From: Parafrankia irregularis
GTDB taxonomy: Bacteria; Actinomycetota; Actinomycetes; Frankiales; Frankiaceae
Assembly (NCBI RefSeq): GCF_001536285.1
Contig: NZ_FAOZ01000020.1
Coordinates: 99,294 to 163,293, forward strand
DNA: 64,000 nt
Reading direction: 5' to 3'
Under the pieces are notes generated by a model that made no database searches, was not told where the DNA came from, and saw only the letters and a list, made by a program, of their open reading frames with translations. A program made the position numbers and the translations under genes. This document shows positions 1 through 5,564 of the stretch, in pieces (within the stretch, counting starts at the first letter, position 1; each line of letters starts with the position of its first letter).

Positions 1-23
1 GCGGCGCAACGTCCAGTGGCACG

Positions 24-677
24 GTGCCCGGCGGCGCAGCGTCCGGCGGCGCAGCGCCCGGTGGCACTTCGGCGACGGCACCCCCGGCGCCGTCGCCCGC
101 GCTTTCCCCGTCGGCCGAGTGGCCCGGCCCCAAGAGCGAGATCCGCCGGCGCCTGCTGGCACTGCGGCGCGCGGGCGTCACGCCGGACTCGGCGGTCCTC
201 ACCGAACGGGTGCTGGCGCTGCCCGAGGTCGCCCGGGCCAGGTGCGTGGCCGCCTATGTCGGGATGGCGGACGAGCCCGACACCGCCGAGCTGCTCGCCC
301 GGCTGCGGGCGCGGGGGGTCCGGATCCTGTTGCCCGTCGTACGCCCCGATCTCGATCTGGACTTCCGTGAGTACGGGACCACGCTCGTGCCCGGGGCCAT
401 GGGCACCCGCGAGCCACCGCCGAGCGCCCCCCTGGTCGAGCTCGCCCGCGCGGATGCGGTCATCGTTCCCGCGCTCGCGGTTGACCAGGCGGGCAACCGG
501 CTGGGGCGTGGCGGTGGCTCCTATGACCGGGCGCTGGCCCGCACCGCCCCCTCCACGCCGGTGATAGCGTTGGTGCACGATCGGGAGATTCTGACCGACG
601 TCCCTGCGGAGGAGCACGACAGGCGGGTGACAGTGATCGTCACTCCGTCAAGAACGCTTCGTCCAGCATCGTCATGA
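24..677 (+). CDS. 5-formyltetrahydrofolate cyclo-ligase (5' end uncertain or partial)
   Basis: This enzyme (5,10-methenyltetrahydrofolate synthetase) converts 5-formyl-THF to 5,10-methenyl-THF with ATP in cytosolic one-carbon metabolism. The family signature LGRGGGSYDRAL, preceded by DAVIVPALAVD, is near the C-terminus, and PKSEIRRRLLALRR marks the usual N-terminal helix at about residue 32. The roughly 30 residues before that are Ala/Gly/Pro-rich and repetitive, and the frame stays open to the window edge. The GTG at 24 is therefore only one candidate start; the gene may begin outside the window or further inside. The core length fits the family (about 190 aa). No neighbour upstream is visible. 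Confidence 0.88.
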   Translation: MPGGAASGGAAPGGTSATAPPAPSPALSPSAEWPGPKSEIRRRLLALRRAGVTPDSAVLTERVLALPEVARARCVAAYVGMADEPDTAELLARLRARGVRILLPVVRPDLDLDFREYGTTLVPGAMGTREPPPSAPLVELARADAVIVPALAVDQAGNRLGRGGGSYDRALARTAPSTPVIALVHDREILTDVPAEEHDRRVTVIVTPSRTLRPASS

Positions 678-768
678 AGCCCACGTCGTCATTCGGGAAG
701 CCATCGGCCGCCTTCAGGCGTTAGAGTTGGCAGTCCCTACCGCCGAGTGCCAACTTCGGGAGGAGTCC

Positions 769-1131
769 GTGCCGACCTACCAGTACCGCTGCACCGCCTG
801 CGGGCATGATCTTGAAGCCGTGCAGAGCTTCAGTGACGCGGCGCTGACCGAGTGTCCTGCTTGCACGGGCCAACTTCGGAAGGTGTTCAGCTCCGTCGGT
901 CTCGTCTTCAAGGGCAGCGGTTTCTACAAGACCGACAGCCGTTCGGGCTCCTCCTCCGGGGTTCCGGCGCGCCCGAAGGAGTCGTCCGCCACTTCGTCTG
1001 ACGGCGACTCGTCCGGCAAGAGCTCCGCTGCGGCCGAAAGTGGCACGGCGGCGTCCGCCGGGTCCTCGGGCAGCAGCACCAGCTCGTCGACAAGCGCTGC
1101 GTCTGCCGCATCCAGCACGGCTGCCGCCTGA
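769..1131 (+). CDS. FmdB-family zinc-ribbon protein
   Basis: A small putative regulatory protein (120 aa). The N-terminus begins MPTYQYRCTACGHDLE and continues to a second cysteine pair, TECPACTGQLRKVF, giving the CxxC...CxxC zinc ribbon of the FmdB/CxxC_CxxC_SSSS family. The C-terminal half (from about residue 60) is Ser/Ala/Gly-rich and probably disordered, as in many actinobacterial homologues. GTG at 769 is chosen because it follows the ribosome-binding site GGGAGGAG (758-765) and puts the family's MPxYxYRC motif at residue 1. The gene lies 91 bp after the cyclo-ligase gene on the same strand, an arrangement I recall as common in actinobacteria. The molecular role of the family is not well defined. 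Confidence 0.9.
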   Translation: MPTYQYRCTACGHDLEAVQSFSDAALTECPACTGQLRKVFSSVGLVFKGSGFYKTDSRSGSSSGVPARPKESSATSSDGDSSGKSSAAAESGTAASAGSSGSSTSSSTSAASAASSTAAA

Positions 1132-1157
1132 CCCATCGGGAAAGACACAGCATTCGA

Positions 1158-1200
1158 CGAGCAGCCCCCGGCGGCCCTTCCGCCGGGGGCTGCTCGTTTG
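1158..1200 (+). terminator. Intrinsic terminator after the FmdB gene
   Basis: A perfect inverted repeat pairs 1158-1174 (CGAGCAGCCCCCGGCGG) with 1180-1196 around a 5-nt loop, followed by TTTG. It begins 27 bp after the FmdB stop codon. This is a textbook rho-independent terminator. Confidence 0.85.
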
Positions 1201-1202
1201 CC

Positions 1203-1253
1203 AGCACTGCTCTGTAGTCAGCACAGCTCTGTAGCCAGCACTGCTCTGTAGTC
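1203..1253. repeat. 17-bp tandem repeat, three copies
   Basis: The unit AGCACTGCTCTGTAGTC occurs at 1203-1219, 1220-1236 (two changes) and 1237-1253, directly after the terminator. It is noncoding; no function is apparent. Confidence 0.8.
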
Positions 1254-1433
1254 GGCACTGGCACCACAGTCGGAATGGCTCGCGCCCAGCTTCTTGCCGC
1301 CGACCACTTCCGCTACCCGCTACCTGGGGTAGCCATTTAGGTACGCGAGAGTAACGTCAATCCCGCCTCGGCGGGTGTCGCGGTCTGACTGCCGGCGGTC
1401 AGCACGGCCCGAGGGGCGGCCATCCGATGCGTT

Positions 1434-1467
1434 GAGGATTCTGGTCGTCCCTACGACCAGAATCCTC
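1434..1467. repeat. Dispersed palindromic element, copy 1
   Basis: The arms GAGGATTCTGGTCGT (1434-1448) and its exact complement (1453-1467) flank the loop CCCT. Related palindromes occur at 17484, 43245, 49042, 56554 and 63680. The sequence after it (TCCTGCTCGGTAGCAGCGG) resembles the sequence after copy 4 at about 49080, so the element is longer than the hairpin. It lies about 300 bp after the FmdB gene. Confidence 0.85.
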
Positions 1468-2331
1468 AGGTCCTGCTCGGTAGCAGCGGCAGCCCGAAGC
1501 GCAGGATGTGGCGGCACGCCCTCCAACGCCCGAGATCCTCAACTCCTCGTCGCGGCTGGCCCCGACCAGGCCAAGACCCAGGAGCACGGCACCCAGGAGC
1601 ACGGCACCCAGCCGGCGCCCTGCCCGTGGCACCACGACACCGAAGCGGAGCACACCCGCCACCTCGACCTGCCGCTTCACCCGGCCGGAACCCGACCACG
1701 AGGGCCTTCCAGCGGCCATCCGACATCACGCATCAGAATCGGGTGTGGAGAGGCACCGCTGAGGCGTCCCACCAGCAACACCAGCAGGCACGGCCGGGGC
1801 ACGCGGCCACGGCAGGCCAGGGGCGAGCCGGCCGATTCTGACAGCAGCTCCTCGATCGAGGTGCGGGCTGTCCACTATCGGACCGAGCGCAGCCACTATT
1901 CCGCAGCGCGGACACAGACACGAAGACAATCGACTGAACGAATCGACCTGTCTCGGTGATTCAGTCGACAATTTCGACCACGGCGTCGACTCAGGAAGCG
2001 CGCGCGGGAACAGGGGTAGCAGGCCACACGGAGGTTCAGCAAGAACCACGACTCGCACCACAGGCACGCCACGAACCGTCATGTGGCCCGGGAGATACAC
2101 CAGACCCCGAATACCGTCAACCTACGGGATCAGACCACGAGCCCCTCCCCGCAAGGACGGATTCACGTGCATCCGCAGGTGCGCAGATGTGGGCCATATC
2201 GCGCACATTGCCCGATTCACGATTCCCGCACCCCCGGACCCGCCCAGGATGCCCGTACCCACAAGGCATCCTGGACAGCTCGGGCACCCAAGGCAGTCAC
2301 GGAGCCCGAGGCGCCCGCGGGGCGGGCACGC
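1468..2331. other. Gene-poor stretch without a convincing gene
   Basis: No open frame here shows actinobacterial codon bias or a recognisable protein; the frames present read as Arg/Pro/His-rich noise. The stretch is less GC-rich than its neighbours (for example 1900-1980). It contains a 15-nt direct duplication around GAGCACGGCACCCAG (about 1570-1605). It looks like decayed or foreign DNA beside the small element-like genes that follow. Confidence 0.5.
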
Positions 2332-2619
2332 CTACTGTTTACGCCGCCGATAGTGCTCCACGATCCAGGCGTCGACCTCGCGCTTACGCCAAACCCTGGT
2401 CCCTTTGGCCCCGCTACCCGCAGGCGCGTTGATGACCTGCAGAGGCTCCGGAAACTTGGCGTCCTTGCGAGTCCAGTAGTCCACAGCCTGTCGCGTGATC
2501 TTGAGTTGGAACGCGATGTCCCCGATGCCAACCAACTGCTCACCGTCGTCCACGACAACATCGTAACCACTTTGCTCTTGCTCAAGAACCTCGCTAGGGT
2601 CGTTTTTGCTTATCGACAA
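2332..2619 (-). CDS. AlpA/excisionase-like helix-turn-helix protein
   Basis: A 95-aa DNA-binding protein. Residues about 28-60 (VGIGDIAFQLKITRQAVDYW, then RKDAKFPEPL) form the winged HTH typical of AlpA/HTH_17 proteins, and RVWRKREVDAWI closes the domain, as in phage and integrative-element regulators. The start is a TTG at 2619. The gene is divergent from the 113-aa gene at 2640 with only 20 bp between them, so both promoters must overlap other features. Known relatives activate integrase or excisionase genes in mobile elements; no integrase was found here, so this may be a remnant or a domesticated regulator. Confidence 0.75.
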   Translation of the reverse strand: MSISKNDPSEVLEQEQSGYDVVVDDGEQLVGIGDIAFQLKITRQAVDYWTRKDAKFPEPLQVINAPAGSGAKGTRVWRKREVDAWIVEHYRRRKQ

Positions 2620-2639
2620 ATAAAGGCTGTGGAGGAAAC

Positions 2640-2981
2640 ATGCCAGCGACCCCCGGTGGACAGGACGCGATCAGTGAGCTGATTGACCGCGACGAGGCCT
2701 ACGACGCGGACCCGTCCGGAGACCCTCCACTCCTGGTGGCGAGGTATCGAGCCGCATTGCGGGCGGCGCTGCGCGCCCGGCAGCCGGCGCCGGACAGCCA
2801 GGCACAGGCCTGGACGCAGCGGGAACGCGACGCCTACCTGGCCGGCGGGGAGGCCGCCCGCCAGGCGGCCGTCAGTGCGATGGCCACGGCGATCCTGGGC
2901 ACCGAGCCGGAACCTCCCGGGGCCGAACGCGCCGCGCCCGAACCACCCGACCGGCCCACCGGCGCAGGCCAGGTCGACTGA
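2640..2981 (+). CDS. Hypothetical protein (113 aa)
   Basis: Not recognised. The ATG at 2640 follows GGAGGA at 2631-2636 with a short 3-nt spacer. The product is acidic at its N-terminus (SELIDRDEAYDADPSGD), has an Ala/Arg-rich middle that could form amphipathic helices (about residues 30-90), and ends in a Pro-rich tail. There is no signal peptide or membrane segment. Its position opposite the HTH gene and before the 48-aa gene suggests one small module, possibly element-derived. Confidence 0.6.
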   Translation: MPATPGGQDAISELIDRDEAYDADPSGDPPLLVARYRAALRAALRARQPAPDSQAQAWTQRERDAYLAGGEAARQAAVSAMATAILGTEPEPPGAERAAPEPPDRPTGAGQVD

Positions 2982-3174
2982 CCAGGAGACACCGACCATC
3001 GGCGTTCGTGTCGTCACGCACTCCCGGCCACGGATGGCCGGTAGATTGGCCGCGCCGGCACCGGACGCGCCCAGCCAGGCGCGGCCCGTGGCCCGGCTCG
3101 ATGGACGGACCGACGGACGGCCCCTTGCCGACTGCCACCGCGCAGGGGCCGCACGCCGATCAAAGGAGATCACC

Positions 3175-3321
3175 ATGGGGCACACGCCGCTGCCCGGCGA
3201 CGAGATCCCGAGCGACGAGCGCGAGATCGGCTGGGGCGACGAAGTCCTGTTCGACGACGAGGTCGACACCGACCTCGCGCGGCTCATGGAAGACCTGCCA
3301 CCACACCACGTCGATCGCTGA
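3175..3321 (+). CDS. Small acidic hypothetical protein (48 aa)
   Basis: Not recognised, but likely real. The ATG at 3175 sits 6 nt after an excellent ribosome-binding site, AAAGGAGA (3161-3168). The 48-aa product is strikingly acidic in the middle (GDEVLFDDEVDTDLARLMED) and starts MGHTPLPGDEIPSDE. It lies 193 bp after the 113-aa gene on the same strand. Such small acidic proteins often bind basic partners or act as anti-repressors; that is speculation here. Confidence 0.6.
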   Translation: MGHTPLPGDEIPSDEREIGWGDEVLFDDEVDTDLARLMEDLPPHHVDR

Positions 3322-3781
3322 CCGCCACCAACCTCACCGCGTCGGCGCACCCCGCCGCTCGTCCTCTCGTCCTCTCGTCCGCTCACCTGCTCGCACCGCG
3401 GTCCCGACCGGCTTCGCCGGCGGACCTCCCGCCCGGCGTGACATTCCTCGCGCCGCGGCGGGCTGGCGCGGCCTCGCGGATCCGGCCGAGTTCCCACAGT
3501 GCCCTCGGCAGCCCGCCGACGGGTGACCGCACCCACGGGCTCGGGCGCGGCCGATGCCAGCCGACACGGGGACTTCACACCCGGGTCGGACGACGTTCAC
3601 GCCCGGGTCGGACGACGTTCACGCCAGCGACTGTGACGTGCGATACACCCGGCCCGGACGGAACACAAGGTGACCTTTGGCATTGGATTCCGTCACCCAA
3701 GGGCGCAATACTGATCGAGCCTCGCATCTGCGGTAACCCTCATGCGCCTACCGCCACATCGTTCCCCTCGGAGACGACGTG
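3322..3781. other. Intergenic region with a 22-bp tandem duplication
   Basis: No gene is supported. A 22-nt unit beginning CCCGGGTCGGACGACG is exactly duplicated at 3580-3601 and 3602-3623. Nearby, GGTGAC and GTCACC form a 6-bp inverted repeat spanning about 3670-3698, upstream of the STAS gene, and could be a regulator site. Confidence 0.5.
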
Positions 3782-4345
3782 ATGCTCACCATCGGCGAAG
3801 AAGCCGACACGCTCATCGCAGGCCCCGAAGCGGCCCCCTCGACATCGAAAGCGGCGTCCACGCCGACGTTGCTACCACTCGGAGCTCCATCCAGCCCGCC
3901 AGTCATGACGAGACTGCTCGCGACCGTCCGCCCCAGCCCCGGCCCCGGCACCGGCACGGGGATCGAGATCGGTGCGGGGGCCGGGCTGGCCGTGAGCCCG
4001 CCGGCGACCGTGACCGGGCATCGTCCCGACCGCCCGCTCCGGGCCCGGGTCGAGCAGCGCGCCGAGGGCGCCGTGATCCATCTGAGCGGTCTCCTCGCCG
4101 CTGGGGCGATCGGCGCGGCGAGGGCGGCGGTGGACGACGCGGCCACCCCGGGGCCGCGGGACATCGTCATCGATCTCGCCGGGGTCCACGGTGCGGACCC
4201 GCTCGGCGCGGTCCTGCTGGGGGCGATGAGCCGCCACGCGGCCCGCCGTGGCTGCCGGTTACGCCTACGTGCCGTCGGGCCGCCGGTACTGCAGGTGCTG
4301 GCAGAACGGGGCGTGCGGGTCGAGTTTGTGGACCCGCACAGCTGA
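3782..4345 (+). CDS. STAS-domain protein (anti-sigma factor antagonist-like)
   Basis: A 187-aa protein. The first 80-90 residues are Pro/Gly/Thr-rich with no recognisable fold. From about residue 95 (VEQRAEGAVIHLSGLLAAG) to the end it follows the STAS pattern: a conserved central strand IVIDLAGVHGADPLGAVLL, the usual position of the phosphorylatable Ser/Thr, then a helix and VEFVDPHS. The residue after GVHGAD is Pro rather than Ser, so the switch serine of SpoIIAA-type antagonists is not obvious and regulation by phosphorylation is uncertain. ATG 3782 is preferred over GTG 3779 because GGAG lies at 3770-3773. RsbW-like kinases are encoded at 15136 and 17696. Confidence 0.72.
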   Translation: MLTIGEEADTLIAGPEAAPSTSKAASTPTLLPLGAPSSPPVMTRLLATVRPSPGPGTGTGIEIGAGAGLAVSPPATVTGHRPDRPLRARVEQRAEGAVIHLSGLLAAGAIGAARAAVDDAATPGPRDIVIDLAGVHGADPLGAVLLGAMSRHAARRGCRLRLRAVGPPVLQVLAERGVRVEFVDPHS

Positions 4346-4371
4346 CCTCGACGGCCACCCCTGTTCGCCCG

Positions 4372-4386
4372 TACCGTAGGGGGGTA
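4372..4386. promoter_or_regulatory. CsoR-type operator-like site
   Basis: TACCGTAGGGGGGTA lies 29 bp before the csoR-like start codon. Its G-tract flanked by TA half-sites resembles the operators known for CsoR/RcnR-family (DUF156) repressors. Autoregulation is inferred. Confidence 0.5.
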
Positions 4387-4414
4387 TTTCGCGGCGACGG
4401 CGCGGGGGCAGGTG

Positions 4415-4771
4415 ATGCGGGTGAAGGCCGAGGCCGACCAGATGACCCAGGTCCAGCCCCAGGGCGACCAGCAGGAGCACGCCGAGTCACATCACGGGTA
4501 CACCTCCGGCAAGGACGAGTACACCGCGCGGCTGCGGCGGATCGAGGGCCAGGTGCGGGGCCTTCAGCGAATGATCGCCGAGGACAAGTACTGCATCGAC
4601 ATCCTCACCCAGGTCTCCGCGGCGACCCGGGCCCTGCAGTCCGTCGCGCTCGGCCTGCTGTCGGACCACCTGGCCCACTGCGTGGCTCAGGCCGTCGCGG
4701 ATGGTGGGCCCGCCGCAGACGAGAAGCTCCGCGAGGCGACCGCCGCGATCGCCCGTCTCGTCCGCTCCTGA
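4415..4771 (+). CDS. csoR: CsoR-family copper/metal-sensing repressor
   Basis: A 118-aa cytosolic four-helix DUF156 repressor. Counting from ATG 4415, it has Cys60 (in EDKYCIDILTQ), His85 and Cys89 (in LLSDHLAHC). The spacing matches the Cys-His-Cys Cu(I) site of CsoR (C36, H61, C65 in the M. tuberculosis protein), including the Tyr before the first Cys, so copper is the best guess. YTARLRRIEGQVRGLQRMI is the conserved DNA-binding helix. The N-terminal 30 residues are Gln/His-rich. A G-tract operator-like site lies 29 bp upstream. Only 10 bp separate it from the AlkB-like gene, suggesting co-transcription; no copA/copZ is in view. GTG 4412 is an alternative start. Confidence 0.9.
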   Translation: MRVKAEADQMTQVQPQGDQQEHAESHHGYTSGKDEYTARLRRIEGQVRGLQRMIAEDKYCIDILTQVSAATRALQSVALGLLSDHLAHCVAQAVADGGPAADEKLREATAAIARLVRS

Positions 4772-4781
4772 CCTGCGGAAA

Positions 4782-5501
4782 GTGGCGAACTGCGACGACA
4801 CGGGTCGCGCAGCCGTACCCGGCCCCGAACCCGAGCTCGGTCCCTGCCGGTCCGCGACCTTCGAGCGTGTGTGGCTCGACGCCCACTCGTGGGTGGATGT
4901 GGCCCGCGGCTGGATGCCGGCCGCGGACGCGCTCTACGAGGCCGTCCGCGACGGCACCCCCTGGCGTCAGGGGACGATGTGGCGGTACGAACGCCACGTG
5001 ACCGAACCGCGGCTGAGCGCCTTCATCCGCAGCGGAGCCCCCGTTCCGTTCCCACCGCTGCTGGCCGCCTACCGGGCGCTGCGCCAGCGGTACGGGGTCG
5101 ACTTCGACGGGTTCGGGCTGTCCTGGTACCGCGACGGGAACGACGCCGTGGCCTTCCACCGCGACCGCGAGATGCGCTGGCTCGACGACACGATCATCGC
5201 GATCCTCACCCTCGGCGCCCGACGTCCCTTCATGGTGAAGTCGCGCCACCTCCCCGCCGGCCGCCGGATCCTCAACGATCCCCAGGACCGCACCGGCCGC
5301 GACTTCTCCCCCGCGGGCGGTGACCTGCTCGTGCTCGGTGGGCGGGCGCAGGCCGACTGGCTGCATGCGGTGCCCCGGGTCACCGGCGCGGTGCCCGGGC
5401 GCATCTCCGTCCAGTGGCGTTGGACGTCCCGCTCGGGCCGCCCGGAGATCGGCCCCGGCTACGGAGCCGCACGCACCTTCTCCTCCCGCTCCTCCCGCTG
5501 A
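4782..5501 (+). CDS. AlkB-like 2-oxoglutarate/Fe(II) dioxygenase
   Basis: A 239-aa member of the AlkB superfamily, which oxidatively removes alkyl groups from nucleic acids using Fe(II) and 2-oxoglutarate. The iron triad is present: His126 and Asp128 (AFHRDRE, the HxD motif) and His195 (DWLHAVPR). Two arginines six apart, R207 and R213 (GRISVQWRW), match the 2-oxoglutarate-binding pair. FGLSWYRDGNDAVAFH is typical of actinobacterial AlkB proteins. GTG 4782 lies just after the csoR stop at 4771; earlier in-frame starts would overlap csoR. Substrate (DNA, RNA or protein) is unknown. Confidence 0.87.
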   Translation: MANCDDTGRAAVPGPEPELGPCRSATFERVWLDAHSWVDVARGWMPAADALYEAVRDGTPWRQGTMWRYERHVTEPRLSAFIRSGAPVPFPPLLAAYRALRQRYGVDFDGFGLSWYRDGNDAVAFHRDREMRWLDDTIIAILTLGARRPFMVKSRHLPAGRRILNDPQDRTGRDFSPAGGDLLVLGGRAQADWLHAVPRVTGAVPGRISVQWRWTSRSGRPEIGPGYGAARTFSSRSSR

Positions 5502-5519
5502 CGAGCGCCTCCCGCTGAG

Positions 5520-5558
5520 GAGCCCGCCCACGCCCCTGCCGGCGGCGCGGGCGGGCTC
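5520..5558. terminator. Bidirectional terminator between convergent genes
   Basis: GAGCCCGCCC (5520-5529) pairs with GGGCGGGCTC (5549-5558) between the AlkB-like gene (plus) and the WD40 kinase gene (minus), whose stops lie on either side. Confidence 0.7.
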
Positions 5559-5564
5559 GTCAGG

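Noticed and set aside
1203..1253. A CRISPR array from short regular repeats
   Set aside because: Units are 17 bp and contiguous, with no spacers or cas genes; other tandem repeats in the window behave the same way.
1375..1959. An open frame on the plus strand in the gene-poor stretch
   Set aside because: It runs through the palindromic element, has poor codon bias and no ribosome-binding site or domain.
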